Shown here in pieces: positions 51,876 to 61,475 of a stretch of 64,000 nt of DNA; position 1 is the first letter of the stretch, and each line of letters starts with the position of its first letter. The notes below the pieces were generated by a model. The model was not told the origin of the DNA and did no database searches. It saw nothing but the letters and a program-made list of their open reading frames with translations. Position numbers and translations under genes: made by a program. Source of the DNA: [Clostridium] symbiosum (lineage in GTDB: Bacteria > Bacillota > Clostridia > Lachnospirales > Lachnospiraceae); the NCBI GenBank assembly GCA_036419695.1, contig CP143946.1:248001-312000 (forward strand), written 5' to 3'.

Positions 51876-51884
51876 TGGTATAAT
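51876..51884 (+). promoter_or_regulatory. Extended -10 promoter of glgC
   Basis: TGGTATAAT is a perfect extended -10 element, about 50 bp before the GTG start of glgC. TTGTTC (51853-51858) is upstream but 20 bp away. Confidence 0.6.
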
Positions 51885-51933
51885 AGAATACACACAAACA
51901 GCTACACAAATCTACACATCGAGGGGTGATATC

Positions 51934-53208
51934 GTGATTAAAAAAGAAATGATTGCTATGCTCTTAGCAGGAGGACAAGGCAGCCGGCTTGGCGTTTTGA
52001 CTCAGAAGGTTGCGAAACCCGCAGTTTCATTTGGCGGTAAATACCGTATTATTGATTTTCCGCTCAGTAACTGCATCAATTCCGGAGTAGATACAGTCGG
52101 AGTTTTAACACAATACCAGCCGCTGCGCCTGAATGCGCATATTGGCATTGGTATCCCGTGGGATCTTGACCGTAACGTAGGCGGTGTAACCGTCCTTCCT
52201 CCTTATGAGAAAAGTATTGGAAGTGACTGGTACACCGGAACAGCGAATGCGATCTATCAGAATCTTGAGTACATGGAGAATTACAATCCGGAGTATGTCC
52301 TGATTCTTTCCGGCGACCACATCTACAAGATGGATTATGAGGTAATGCTTGAATATCACAAAGCGAATAATGCAGATGTTACAATTGCTGCCATGCAGGT
52401 TCCGATCGAGGAAGCCAGCCGGTTCGGTATTGTTATTACAGATGACAATAACCGGATTTCGGAGTTTGAGGAGAAACCGGAGAACCCGAGAAGCAACCTG
52501 GCATCGATGGGTATTTATATCTTCAGCTGGCAGGTGCTCAAAGATGCGCTGATTAAGCTGTCGGAAGAACCTGGATGTGATTTTGGAAAACATATTATTC
52601 CGTTCTGCCATTCAGCAGGTAAGAGGATTTTTGCATATGAGTACAACGGATATTGGAAAGATGTTGGGACTTTGGGATCCTACTGGGAAGCCAATATGGA
52701 ATTAATCGATATTATCCCCGAGTTTAACTTATATGAAGAATACTGGAAGATTTATACCAAGAGTGACATTATCCCTCCTCAATACATATCTGAAAATTCA
52801 AAGATTGAGAGAAGTATCATAGGCGAGGGAACGGAAATCTATGGAGAAGTCAGCAATTCTGTGATTGGAGCAGGCGTAACAATCGGAGAAGGCGCCGTAA
52901 TCAAAGATTCCATTATTATGAAGGGAAGTGTAATCGGAGCGGGAGCCGTAGTGGATAAAGCCATCATTGCGGAGGATGTTACGGTTGGAGAAGGCGCAGT
53001 GCTCGGAGAAGGCGAGATGGCACCGAGTAAATATGATCCGAAGGTATATCAGTTTGAACTGGTGGTGGTAGGAGAGCGTTCCACGATTCCCGGCAAGGTC
53101 AGAATCGGAAGGAATACGGCGATTTCCGGAGAGACCACACCGGATGATTACCATGGCGGAGTACTTGAAAGCGGCGATTACATAATAAAGGCAGGTGGAG
53201 TACAATGA
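51934..53208 (+). CDS. glgC: Glucose-1-phosphate adenylyltransferase, catalytic subunit
   Basis: GlgC makes ADP-glucose from ATP and glucose 1-phosphate for glycogen synthesis. The 424-residue protein begins at a GTG at 51934 (GAGGGGTGATATC before it); the frame is open 46 codons upstream but that part holds the promoter. The nucleotide-binding LLAGGQGSRLGVLT is at 10-23, followed by KPAVSFGGKYRIIDFPLSN and a GDHIYKMDY metal/sugar site. The C-terminal half is a left-handed beta-helix of hexapeptide repeats (about 290-400). It overlaps glgD by ATGA, as expected for the GlgC/GlgD pair of Gram-positives. Confidence 0.97.
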   Translation: MIKKEMIAMLLAGGQGSRLGVLTQKVAKPAVSFGGKYRIIDFPLSNCINSGVDTVGVLTQYQPLRLNAHIGIGIPWDLDRNVGGVTVLPPYEKSIGSDWYTGTANAIYQNLEYMENYNPEYVLILSGDHIYKMDYEVMLEYHKANNADVTIAAMQVPIEEASRFGIVITDDNNRISEFEEKPENPRSNLASMGIYIFSWQVLKDALIKLSEEPGCDFGKHIIPFCHSAGKRIFAYEYNGYWKDVGTLGSYWEANMELIDIIPEFNLYEEYWKIYTKSDIIPPQYISENSKIERSIIGEGTEIYGEVSNSVIGAGVTIGEGAVIKDSIIMKGSVIGAGAVVDKAIIAEDVTVGEGAVLGEGEMAPSKYDPKVYQFELVVVGERSTIPGKVRIGRNTAISGETTPDDYHGGVLESGDYIIKAGGVQ

Positions 53209-54326
53209 GAGCAATTGGTATTGTTTTAGCAGGCGGCAACAGCAAGAGAATGAGAGAGTTATCCAATAAGAGAGCGATCGCTGCAATGCCTATCGCAGGC
53301 AGCTACCGCAGTGTCGATTTTGCTCTGAGTAACATGAGCAACTCCCATATCCAGAGTGTTGCAGTGCTTACACAGTATAATTCCCGATCCCTGAATGAAC
53401 ACCTCAGCTCTTCCAAATGGTGGGATTTCGGAAGAAAACAGGGCGGCATGTATGTGTTCACGCCTACAATCACGGCGGAGAGCAGCGACTGGTACAGAGG
53501 AACGGCAGACGCCCTCTTCCAGAACCTGGATTTTCTGAAGAAAAGCCACGAGCCTTATGTAGTTCTTGCCAGCGGCGACGGAGTCTATAAACTTGATTAT
53601 AATAAAGTACTTGAATATCATATTGAGAAGAAAGCAGACATCACGGTAGTATGCAAAGAGATGGGGCCGGAGGCCGATGTCACAAGATTCGGTCTTGTGA
53701 AGACCAACGACGACGGCCGTATCACCGATTTTGAAGAGAAACCGATGGTTGCCACCTCCAACACGATTTCCTGCGGTATTTATGTAATACGCAGACGGCA
53801 GCTCATTGAGCTGATCGAGCGTTGCGCAGCGGAAGACAGATATGACTTTGTCACGGACATTCTGGTGCGTTATAAGAATCTGAAGCGTATTTATGCATAT
53901 AAGCTGGGGACTTACTGGAACAATATCGCTTCTGTAGACGCATACTACAAGACGAACATGGATTTCTTGAAACCGGAAGTAAGACATTATTTCTTTAAAG
54001 AGTATCCGGAGATTTATTCCAAAGTAGACGATCTGCCTCCGGCAAAATACAATCCGGGCGCGGTAGTCAGGAACAGCCTCGTATCCAGCGGATGTATCCT
54101 GAACGGAACGGTGGAGAATTCAGTTCTTTTTAAGAAGGTTTATGTTGGCAACAACTGCGTAATCAAGAATTCAATCATTTTAAACGACGTATATATTGGG
54201 GATAACACTGTAATCGAAAACTGTGTTGTGGAGAGCCGCGATACCATCCGCGCCAACACAACGCACATCGGTACACCGGACAACTTAAAGATTGTCATCG
54301 AGAAGAACGAGCGATTTACATTATAA
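53205..54326 (+). CDS. glgD: Glucose-1-phosphate adenylyltransferase, GlgD subunit
   Basis: The 373-residue protein is a GlgC paralogue. The N-terminal loop reads VLAGGNSKRMRELSNKRAIA, departing from the catalytic GGxGxRL pattern, and SGDGVYKLDYNKV replaces the GDHIYKMDY site, as is typical for the regulatory GlgD subunit. The C-terminal hexapeptide beta-helix is short (about 285-365). It starts inside the glgC stop codon, so the subunits are made in step. SpoVG follows 27 bp later, possibly in the same transcript; glgA, glgB and glgP are not in the window. Confidence 0.95.
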   Translation: MRAIGIVLAGGNSKRMRELSNKRAIAAMPIAGSYRSVDFALSNMSNSHIQSVAVLTQYNSRSLNEHLSSSKWWDFGRKQGGMYVFTPTITAESSDWYRGTADALFQNLDFLKKSHEPYVVLASGDGVYKLDYNKVLEYHIEKKADITVVCKEMGPEADVTRFGLVKTNDDGRITDFEEKPMVATSNTISCGIYVIRRRQLIELIERCAAEDRYDFVTDILVRYKNLKRIYAYKLGTYWNNIASVDAYYKTNMDFLKPEVRHYFFKEYPEIYSKVDDLPPAKYNPGAVVRNSLVSSGCILNGTVENSVLFKKVYVGNNCVIKNSIILNDVYIGDNTVIENCVVESRDTIRANTTHIGTPDNLKIVIEKNERFTL

Positions 54327-54353
54327 TGAACAGACGGGAGAGGGGTTAGATTT

Positions 54354-54644
54354 ATGCAGATTACGGACGTAAGAGTAAGAAGAATTGAAAAAGAAGGCAA
54401 GATGAAGGCCATCGTATCCATTACGCTGGACAATGAATTTGTAGTCCACGATATCAAAGTGATAGAGGGGGAGAAGGGACTGTTCATCGCAATGCCTAGC
54501 CGCAAAGCTGCGGACGGTGAATACCGTGATATCGCGCATCCGATTAATTCCTGTACGCGCGACATGATTCAGAGTATTATTCTTGCCAAATATGAAGCAA
54601 CTGCCCTGGAAATGGCTGACGAAGAGGCACACGAGCAGGCTTGA
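54354..54644 (+). CDS. spoVG: Septation/regulatory protein SpoVG
   Basis: The 96-residue protein is an ordinary SpoVG: MQITDVRVRRI at the start, LDNEFVVHDIKVIEG, FIAMPSRK, and YRDIAHPIN. SpoVG is a small nucleic-acid-binding protein that affects septation at sporulation onset and many other genes in Firmicutes. GGGAGAGGGG precedes the ATG. The end (about 70-96) is helical and acidic. Its position after glgCD is unusual compared with Bacillus, where it neighbours purR-yabJ. A terminator follows. Confidence 0.96.
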   Translation: MQITDVRVRRIEKEGKMKAIVSITLDNEFVVHDIKVIEGEKGLFIAMPSRKAADGEYRDIAHPINSCTRDMIQSIILAKYEATALEMADEEAHEQA

Positions 54645-54697
54645 CAGGTGCATAGATACGAGAAATACGTGAAAATTGCATAAATATGAAAGAAATT

Positions 54698-54736
54698 GCC
54701 CCGGGGTGCTGGACAAAGCAGCCGGGGCGTTTTATT
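54698..54736 (+). terminator. Intrinsic terminator after spoVG
   Basis: GCCCCGG (54698-54704) pairs with CCGGGGC (54722-54728), with an inner GCTG / CAGC extension, then GTTTTATTA. Confidence 0.82.
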
Positions 54737-54793
54737 ATATTATTTATATAAAAAAATTCGCGTATGCGAAAATAAAACCAGGGGGACTATAAT

Positions 54794-56290
54794 ATGAGCG
54801 GTACTATATTTGCACTGATTCCGCCAATCGTAGCAATCGCGCTGGCGTTGATTACGAAAGAGGTTTATCTGTCACTGTTGATTGGAATCCTGTCGGGCGC
54901 ATTTCTCTTTACCGGACTGAACCCGATTCACGCGGTTGAAACCGTGATTGCTATTATGGGGGACAAGATTGGAGGCAACGTCAACATTCTTCTGTTCCTG
55001 TCATTTCTCGGAATTGTTGTGGCCCTGATTACCAAATCAGGAGCATCCAGGGCATACGGAGAGTGGGCGGCCCACTCCATCAAAAGCAGAAAAGGCGCGC
55101 TCCTTGCCACCATGTTTCTGGGTTCCCTGATTTTCGTGGATGACTACTTTAACTGTCTGACCGTTGGAACCGTTATGCGTCCGGTTACGGACAAACATAA
55201 GATAACGAGGGCGAAGCTGGCTTACATTATCGATGCCACGGCCGCTCCTATCTGTATTATTGCGCCGATATCAAGCTGGGCTGCGGCAGTAGGTTCCTCT
55301 CTTCCGGAGGACAGCGGCGTGGACGGGTTCGGACTGTTTCTGAGGACGATTCCGTTTAACCTGTATGCTATCCTGACAATTATCTTTATGCTGTTCATTA
55401 TCATCGGGGGATTTGATTTCTCCGCTATGAGAAAGTATAACGAACGGGTGGAGCGGGAAGGTAAAGAAAAGACCATCGATGCGGATGCGGTCACCATTGC
55501 AGGCAACGGCAAGGTAATCGATCTGGTTGCTCCGATCCTGATACTGATTGCATTCTGTGTCAGCGGTATGCTGTATACGGGAGGAATTATGGACGGCGTC
55601 GGAATCGTCGAGGCGTTTGCCAACTGTGATTCCGCACTGAGCCTGGTGCTTGGCTCCTTCTTTACACTGGTGTTTATCTTTATCTTCTACCTGGTGAGAA
55701 AAGTCATCCATTTCAGTGAATTCTGCGAGAGCTTTACCATCGGTATCAAAGCAATGATTCCGGCCATTATGATTCTGTGCCTGGCATGGACCCTGTCCGG
55801 TATCTGCAGCGCCGATTATCTGAATATTGGCGGTTATGTCGGTTCCGTTGTCGGCGGAAGCGCCCTGGTGGGAGCTCTGATGCCCGCCATCATGTTCCTG
55901 GTAGCTTGCGGACTGGCATTCTCCACAGGAACTTCCTGGGGAACATTCGGCATTCTGATTCCTATCGCTTTTGCAGTGGTAGGTCCGGAAAATATGAACT
56001 CACTGACCATCTCCACATCGGCTATCCTGGCCGGAGCGGTCTGCGGCGATCACGTTTCACCGATCTCCGATACGACGATTCTGGCATCGGCCGGAGCGCA
56101 GTGTGACCATATTAACCACGTTTCCACGCAGATTCCTTATGTTCTCTGCGTAGCCGGATGCTGTGTCATCGGATATCTGGCGGCCGGCATTACCCAGAAC
56201 GGCTGGATTGGCACCCTGACAGGCCTCGCCGCCCTTACCATCGTCCTGATTATCCTGGACCGCAGAAATAATCCGAAGTTCGCGCGGTGA
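54794..56290 (+). CDS. NhaC family Na+/H+ antiporter-type protein
   Basis: The 498-residue protein has about twelve helices and belongs to the NhaC superfamily. Recognisable parts are GTIFALIPPIVAIALALITK at the start, LIFVDDYFNCLTVGTVMRPV in the middle (conserved DDYF-N), and the late GDHVSPISDTTILASAGAQC, the family signature with charged residues for cation exchange. Members exchange Na+ for H+ or an organic acid (malate/lactate type). GGGGG precedes the ATG. It stands alone between two terminated units, so its substrate cannot be inferred from neighbours. Confidence 0.9.
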   Translation: MSGTIFALIPPIVAIALALITKEVYLSLLIGILSGAFLFTGLNPIHAVETVIAIMGDKIGGNVNILLFLSFLGIVVALITKSGASRAYGEWAAHSIKSRKGALLATMFLGSLIFVDDYFNCLTVGTVMRPVTDKHKITRAKLAYIIDATAAPICIIAPISSWAAAVGSSLPEDSGVDGFGLFLRTIPFNLYAILTIIFMLFIIIGGFDFSAMRKYNERVEREGKEKTIDADAVTIAGNGKVIDLVAPILILIAFCVSGMLYTGGIMDGVGIVEAFANCDSALSLVLGSFFTLVFIFIFYLVRKVIHFSEFCESFTIGIKAMIPAIMILCLAWTLSGICSADYLNIGGYVGSVVGGSALVGALMPAIMFLVACGLAFSTGTSWGTFGILIPIAFAVVGPENMNSLTISTSAILAGAVCGDHVSPISDTTILASAGAQCDHINHVSTQIPYVLCVAGCCVIGYLAAGITQNGWIGTLTGLAALTIVLIILDRRNNPKFAR

Positions 56291-56452
56291 CATGGCGGTT
56301 ACGCTGATTAAATGTAAACACTGAAAAAAAGAACCCGCTGTATTCGAATTATAATTTAATTTGCTGGTATAAATTCCTCTGTTTTACAGATACTACATTT
56401 ATGCAAAACGATACAGATAAATGTGGAAAATGTAAGATGGAGGAATTTTTGT

Positions 56453-57001
56453 ATGAAAGCTACAGGTATAGTCAGAAGAATTGATGATTTGGGCAGGGTG
56501 GTAATTCCTAAGGAAATCCGCCGGACTCTCAGACTCAGGGAAGGTACTCCGCTTGAAATATTTACGGACAGAGAAGGAGAAATAATCCTTAAGAAATATT
56601 CGCCGATGGTAGAGCTGGCCGCATTTGCCGTTCAGTACGCGGAGGCAATGGCTCAGTCCACCGGACTTATGGTATGCATCACAGACCGTGATCAGGTGAT
56701 CGCAGTATCGGGAGGCCCCAAAAAGGATTACCTTCAGAAGCCGGTCAGCAGACAGCTTGAGAATGCAATCACGGAGCGTATGACAATCACAGCAGTGAAA
56801 GAGGACAAGAATTTTATCACTGTTGTAACAGAAGAACCGGAAGGAACTACGGCTCAGGTTGTAGTTCCGATTATCTGTGAGGGAGACGCAATCGGAGCGG
56901 TTGTAATCCTTGGAAGAGAACCGAGAACCAGATTTGGTGATACGGAAGTGAAGCTTGCGGCTACGGCAGCAGGATTCCTGGGTAGACAGATGGAAGGGTA
57001 A
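56453..57001 (+). CDS. spoVT: Stage V sporulation protein T (AbrB-like regulator)
   Basis: The 182-residue protein starts at ATG 56453 after GATGGAGG; an in-frame start 10 codons earlier lies before that site. The AbrB/SpoVT swapped-hairpin DNA-binding domain is at 1-50 (KATGIVRRIDDLGRVVIPKE, then IRRTLRLREGTPLEIF). The C-terminal GAF-like domain spans about 60-180. SpoVT controls late forespore genes in endospore formers, which supports a spore-forming host. Its own gene appears to be a single unit. Confidence 0.96.
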   Translation: MKATGIVRRIDDLGRVVIPKEIRRTLRLREGTPLEIFTDREGEIILKKYSPMVELAAFAVQYAEAMAQSTGLMVCITDRDQVIAVSGGPKKDYLQKPVSRQLENAITERMTITAVKEDKNFITVVTEEPEGTTAQVVVPIICEGDAIGAVVILGREPRTRFGDTEVKLAATAAGFLGRQMEG

Positions 57002-57089
57002 ATTGAACCAGGTGAAAAATCCATATGAGTTGGTACATTATTGTTCACACTGCAGCCAGAGGGCGGCTGTGATGTGAACGGTGATGACG

Positions 57090-57116
57090 GGGGGCCGCAT
57101 TCCGTGGCCCTTTTTC
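57090..57116 (+). terminator. Probable intrinsic terminator after spoVT
   Basis: GGGCCGC pairs with GTGGCCC (one G-T wobble) over a 5-nt loop, followed by five T. It lies about 90 bp after the spoVT stop. Confidence 0.7.
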
Positions 57117-57220
57117 CGATTCCGCCTGCTTCTCCTTGATTTTCCCAAAAAGATGGGATAAACTTATCAATAGGACAAGATTTGGGGAAAATCCTTTTTT
57201 TATATTTTTAAATTGATACG

Positions 57221-57229
57221 TGGTATATT
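57221..57229 (+). promoter_or_regulatory. Candidate extended -10 of the GntR gene
   Basis: TGGTATATT has extended -10 form and lies about 58 bp before the GntR ATG, downstream of TTGATA at 57213-57218. The -35-like element is too near for standard spacing, so only the -10 is proposed. Confidence 0.45.
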
Positions 57230-57286
57230 ACAGGCTATTATATCGGGCAGAGGAAATCTGCTTATACATATTGAGGAAGGATACGT

Positions 57287-58036
57287 ATGGGAAGAAAAAA
57301 GGAGTTAAAGAAAGATCAGGATGATGACCTTATGGAAATCAGGGAACCGGAGGAAGGGAAGAAAGAGACACTGGTGGATATTATCTGCAGGAACATCCGC
57401 AGGGATATTATAGTAGGCGAGCTTACCCCCGGAGAAAAGGTAATGGCGAAGGAACTGGCTGAGAGGTACGGTACATCGGAAACACCGGTAAAGCTGGCGC
57501 TGAACCGCATGATTTCAGAGGAAGTTGTAGAAAATTTCCCCAGGCAGGGAATGGTAATCAAGCCCATTACAATCTCTGATGCGGAAGAGATATTCGATCT
57601 GCGCTTAATGATGGATCTCTATTATACAAAACAGATTATTGAGGCGGTGAAGGTCAATAAGACACTGCGCAGGGAACTGGAGCAGAATATTGAGGAACAT
57701 GAAGAGATAATGAAAAAGTTTATCGACACAAACGACGTGGAACTGTTTCTCCAGGATTACAACCATGACTATGAATTTCACAGAATATATCTGAAGTGTT
57801 CCGGCAATCAAAAGCTGGTGGGGATGTATAAGCGGATCAATCCGTTTATCTATTCCAATTACATTTTCCGCCGTCAGTCGAAGGAGAAGGATATGGCGGG
57901 CCTGGAGGAACACAAGGCGATTTTCAATGCAATTGTGGATGGGGATGAGGAACGCCTGAGAGAGTGTATCAGAATACATATGCAAAATGCAATAAAGTCA
58001 ATTACGGTAATTATGAAGTGCGAAAGAATTAAATAA
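57287..58036 (+). CDS. GntR family regulator (FadR/FCD subfamily)
   Basis: The 249-residue protein has a charged 30-residue N-terminal tail, then a GntR winged helix at about 28-95 (KVMAKELAERYGTSETPVKL, followed by ALNRMISEEVVENFPRQGM) and an all-helical FCD effector domain at about 105-235, with likely metal-binding histidines in HDYEFHRIY and EEHKAIFNAI. FCD regulators usually sense sugar acids or carboxylates and repress the linked catabolic genes. It precedes the kinase-TRAP-isomerase block and should control it. A terminator follows its stop. Confidence 0.92.
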   Translation: MGRKKELKKDQDDDLMEIREPEEGKKETLVDIICRNIRRDIIVGELTPGEKVMAKELAERYGTSETPVKLALNRMISEEVVENFPRQGMVIKPITISDAEEIFDLRLMMDLYYTKQIIEAVKVNKTLRRELEQNIEEHEEIMKKFIDTNDVELFLQDYNHDYEFHRIYLKCSGNQKLVGMYKRINPFIYSNYIFRRQSKEKDMAGLEEHKAIFNAIVDGDEERLRECIRIHMQNAIKSITVIMKCERIK

Positions 58037-58058
58037 AGTCACGGACCGGATGAAGAAG

Positions 58059-58102
58059 TGCAGCGATTGATTCTCAAAAGAGGATCATCCGCTGCATTTT
58101 TT
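58059..58102 (+). terminator. Intrinsic terminator after the GntR gene
   Basis: TGCAGCG (58059-58065) pairs with CGCTGCA (58090-58096), with inner GAT / ATC pairing, followed by six T. Confidence 0.82.
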
Positions 58103-58278
58103 GCATGTTTGTGAAGAAACTGTGAAATATAGACAAAAATATTAATTATTTTTAGGAGTTTTAACGCTATTTTTTTGATTGAAAATAGGATAGAATTTTT
58201 AATATACAAAATAAAATTTTATTTTTGTTATAAAAAATTTTTTTGAGGAAAATAACAGACGGAAGGATAGACGGTGAT

Positions 58279-59697
58279 ATGAAAATACTGGTTTTGGAAT
58301 CATCGACATCGTCGGCAAAAGCAATGCTTTATGATACAGATAAAAAGCAGTCTTTTGTAAGGACGAGACCGTATCCGGGAATGTTTGATAATGCAACCGT
58401 TCACAATGCTCAGACTGTTTTTGAAGAGACTCTGTCAGTTGCCAGAGAACTGCTGGATGGCCGTACGGACGTTGACATGATATCACTTGGGGGAACATGG
58501 CATTCTCTTTGCCTGATGGATTCGGAGATGAATCCCATGACACCGGTGCTTCCATGGTGCTATACTGGAGCTTCCGGTCTATGCAGGGAAATCAGGCAGG
58601 AGCAGGATTATGTCCGCAGTTATTACCATAAGACGGGATGCATGGTAAATGCAATTTATCCGTTTTTTAAACTTCGGATGTTTAAGAACATGGGATTTGA
58701 CTTAAGCCAATATATAGCGGCGGGACAGAATGTATACAATACATACAGAATGACGGGCAGGAAAGCTGCGACGGAATGTGTGGCTTCGGGAACAGGCCTG
58801 ATGAACATTTATACGAAGCAATATGAACCGGATTTATTGCGGGAGCTGGGAATTACCGAAGATTCCCTGCCGGAGATTGTACCTTATGACAGAATATATC
58901 CCCTGACGAAAGAAGCCGCATCTTATCTGGGACTGAAGGAAGGGACGCCCGTGATTCCATCCAATTCGGACGGCGGGTTAAACCAGATTGGGGTCGGCGC
59001 CCTGAAAAAGGGTGTTATGACATTCTCAGTGGGAACCAGCGGAGCTATCCGCCTGACTACATCAAAGCCGATTATTCCGGACGAGCCTTCTACATGGTGT
59101 TACTTATCACCAAAGTCATGGATGTCGGGTGCAGCTACCTCGGGGGCCTGCAATTGTATCGACTGGTTCAAAGAGAAATTTGCAAAAGCGGAGTCATATG
59201 CGAACCTGGAGACGGGATTTAATACAGACAGCGAATCACCCGTATTTCTGCCGTTTGTGTTTGGGGAACGGTGTCCGGGATGGAATGATGACAGGCATGG
59301 TGTGTTTGAGAATCTCAGTGCTTCCAGCACGGTTCAGGATTTATACAGGGCGGTGCAGGAAGGAGTTTTATTCAATCTATTTCAATGCTATGAGACACTG
59401 ACGGCGGTCAACGGTGTGCCGGAACATATTAAACTGTCCGGAGGAATACTCAATTCGCCGCGCTGGACACAGATGTGCGCCGATATTTTTGAAAAAGATA
59501 TGGAAGTGGATAAGCTGGCTCAAAGCTCTCTGATGGGAGGCGTGGTTCTTGCCATGGAATTGGCCGGAGAGATAAACAGTGTTGAAGATTTCAGGGTGGA
59601 GCCGGTTTCGGTGATTAAACCGAATCCGCACCGTGGGGAAATCTACAGAAAGCGATATCAGAATTATTTGGAATGTTACCGAACATTTATCAAATAA
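58279..59697 (+). CDS. FGGY family carbohydrate kinase
   Basis: The 472-residue protein begins at ATG 58279; a start 12 codons upstream is possible but has a poorer context. The N-terminal phosphate-binding motif LESSTSSAKAML is at about 5-16. The substrate-site region is around GGTWHSLCLMD, and the ATP-binding part includes MTFSVGTSGAIRLTTSKP and LSGGILNSPRWTQMCADI (the FGGY second signature). It resembles gluconokinase-type members of the FGGY family more than xylulokinase. It likely phosphorylates a sugar acid or a derived ketose brought in by the TRAP carrier, whose gene begins 50 bp later. Confidence 0.88.
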   Translation: MKILVLESSTSSAKAMLYDTDKKQSFVRTRPYPGMFDNATVHNAQTVFEETLSVARELLDGRTDVDMISLGGTWHSLCLMDSEMNPMTPVLPWCYTGASGLCREIRQEQDYVRSYYHKTGCMVNAIYPFFKLRMFKNMGFDLSQYIAAGQNVYNTYRMTGRKAATECVASGTGLMNIYTKQYEPDLLRELGITEDSLPEIVPYDRIYPLTKEAASYLGLKEGTPVIPSNSDGGLNQIGVGALKKGVMTFSVGTSGAIRLTTSKPIIPDEPSTWCYLSPKSWMSGAATSGACNCIDWFKEKFAKAESYANLETGFNTDSESPVFLPFVFGERCPGWNDDRHGVFENLSASSTVQDLYRAVQEGVLFNLFQCYETLTAVNGVPEHIKLSGGILNSPRWTQMCADIFEKDMEVDKLAQSSLMGGVVLAMELAGEINSVEDFRVEPVSVIKPNPHRGEIYRKRYQNYLECYRTFIK

Positions 59698-59747
59698 AAA
59701 CAATTTCTGCCTGAAAGCAGAAAAAAATAAAAAAGGAGAGAGAAGAT

Positions 59748-60827
59748 ATGAAGTTGAAAAAAGTATTAGCATTAACATTGGCAGCATCTATGGTGATGGG
59801 AATGACAGGGTGCGGTAAGAAGGAAGCACCGGCAGGTGAAACAGCAGCACCGGCGGGCGATACGGCGGCACCGGCAGGCGATACGGCTTCAGAAGAAGCA
59901 GGTACATCCGGTGACGTAATTAATTTCCAGTTGTCTTTAGTTGACCCGGAGACATCCCCTTACGGAAAAGGTGCAAAAAAGATTGCTGAGGAAGTAGACA
60001 AGGCGACAAACGGAAGAATTAAGATCACGGTAAACGCAGGAGGAGCGCTCGGCGGAGAAAGAGATACAATTGAGCTGGCAATGTCCAATAACCTGGATAT
60101 CGCAACGGCAGCCAACTCCGTACTGACCAACTTCATCCCGAATATGAACATTCTGGATCAGGCTTATCTCTGGACAGATGTTGAACAGGCACACGCAGCG
60201 GTAGACGGAGCTTTAGGTGACCTTATCAAGAGAGATGCCGAGAAACTGGGCCTTCATGTAATCGGATTTATGGAGTCCGGCTTCAGGGATACGTTCTCAA
60301 CGAAACCAATTGAGAGCATTGACGATTTTAAGGGCATTACCATCCGTACCATGGAGAACAAATATCATCAGGCAGCATTTAAAGCATTCGGCGCTATGCC
60401 AATCGCAATGAACTACAATGACGTATTCACAGCTCTTCAGCAGGGAACCATCGATGCGGCTGAGAATGCACTCTGCAACTGCTGGAACTCCGGATACTAT
60501 GAAGTGACAAAAGACATTACAAAGACACAGCATGCATTCGTATACATTGTTCTCTGCATGTCCGACAAAGCTTGGCAGCAGATTCCGGAAGACTTACGCC
60601 AGCCATTCCTTGATGCGGTTCAGAGAGGCGTTGAGGCTGAGAGACAGTACTTAGTCGAAGAGAATGCAGAAGCTGAGAAGAAATTAATTGAAGCAGGCGT
60701 TACCATGCATGATATTAATGTAGAAGAACTTCAGGCTGCATACAAGGTTCAGGCTGAAAAGGAAGGATTTACGTTTGATCCGGAATGGCAGGCAGCTGTT
60801 GATGAGGCAATTGCTTCCGTAAAATAA
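59748..60827 (+). CDS. dctP: TRAP transporter substrate-binding lipoprotein (DctP family)
   Basis: The 359-residue protein has a lipoprotein signal peptide ending in the lipobox MTGC (Cys22). A linker of three 7-residue repeats (APAGxTA at 27-47, 21-bp repeats in DNA) follows, then a DctP-fold domain. FRDTFSTKPIESIDDFKGIT and the IDAAENALCNCW segment are typical; the TIRTMENK stretch contains the conserved Arg that binds the substrate carboxylate. AAGGAG precedes the ATG. It captures a carboxylated solute outside the membrane and passes it to DctQM. The context suggests a sugar acid such as a uronate. Confidence 0.93.
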   Translation: MKLKKVLALTLAASMVMGMTGCGKKEAPAGETAAPAGDTAAPAGDTASEEAGTSGDVINFQLSLVDPETSPYGKGAKKIAEEVDKATNGRIKITVNAGGALGGERDTIELAMSNNLDIATAANSVLTNFIPNMNILDQAYLWTDVEQAHAAVDGALGDLIKRDAEKLGLHVIGFMESGFRDTFSTKPIESIDDFKGITIRTMENKYHQAAFKAFGAMPIAMNYNDVFTALQQGTIDAAENALCNCWNSGYYEVTKDITKTQHAFVYIVLCMSDKAWQQIPEDLRQPFLDAVQRGVEAERQYLVEENAEAEKKLIEAGVTMHDINVEELQAAYKVQAEKEGFTFDPEWQAAVDEAIASVK

Positions 60828-60838
60828 GACATATTTGT

Positions 60839-60870
60839 AAGGCCGGCGGATCTTTTAATCGGCCGGCCTT
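60839..60870 (+). terminator. Intercistronic hairpin between dctP and dctQ
   Basis: AAGGCCGGC pairs with GCCGGCCTT around a 14-nt AT-rich loop, followed by TAAAG instead of a long T-run. It probably ends or stabilises part of the dctP mRNA, so the binding protein is made in excess over the membrane subunits. Confidence 0.65.
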
Positions 60871-60890
60871 TAAAGTCAGAGGTGATGACA

Positions 60891-61475
60891 ATGAAAAAAA
60901 CAAACTATTTGCAGAAAATGGAAGACGTGATAATTGTTATAACATTTATTGTCATGACATTATCAGCTTTTCTCCAGGTTTGTAACAGGAATATCACAAA
61001 GATACCCGTTACAGGATTTGAAGAATTATCAAAATACTGCATGATTTACATGGTTCTGCTGGGAACCGAGATGGGGCTTAGGGATGGGACCCAGATTGCA
61101 GTGACGGCGCTGCAGGATAAACTAAAAGGAAGAGCAAGACTTATAATATTAATACTCATTAAAGCTGTGTTAATTCTCTTTGCAGCAGTTATGTTTTATC
61201 AGTCCATCGCCCTGTGTGAGATACAGTTACGATCGGGCCAGACTTCACCGGGACTTGGCGTTCCTATGGTGGTTCCCTATTTTGCCTTGCTGTTGTCCTT
61301 TGGAATTATTACCATTGTGCAGACTGTCGGAGTGATTCAGATGCTGATTGCATTTGTAAAGGGAAATACGGCAAAATATGAATTTGTAGACCTTTCTATG
61401 GACAATGCGGAAAAGCTTGTGAAAGAGGAAGAAGAGAAGTTAAAGAGTGATATGAAGGGAGGCGGAAAGGCATGA
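60891..61475 (+). CDS. dctQ: TRAP transporter small permease (DctQ family)
   Basis: The 194-residue protein has four membrane helices (about 15-35, 50-70, 90-110, 135-155) as in DctQ, with the conserved cytoplasmic FEELSKYCMIYMVLLGTEMG segment around the second. The ATG at 60891 follows AGAGGTGA; in-frame GTG and ATG codons a few bases earlier lie within that site. The C-terminal tail is highly charged. Its stop overlaps the dctM start (ATGA). It forms the small membrane subunit between DctP and DctM. Confidence 0.92.
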   Translation: MKKTNYLQKMEDVIIVITFIVMTLSAFLQVCNRNITKIPVTGFEELSKYCMIYMVLLGTEMGLRDGTQIAVTALQDKLKGRARLIILILIKAVLILFAAVMFYQSIALCEIQLRSGQTSPGLGVPMVVPYFALLLSFGIITIVQTVGVIQMLIAFVKGNTAKYEFVDLSMDNAEKLVKEEEEKLKSDMKGGGKA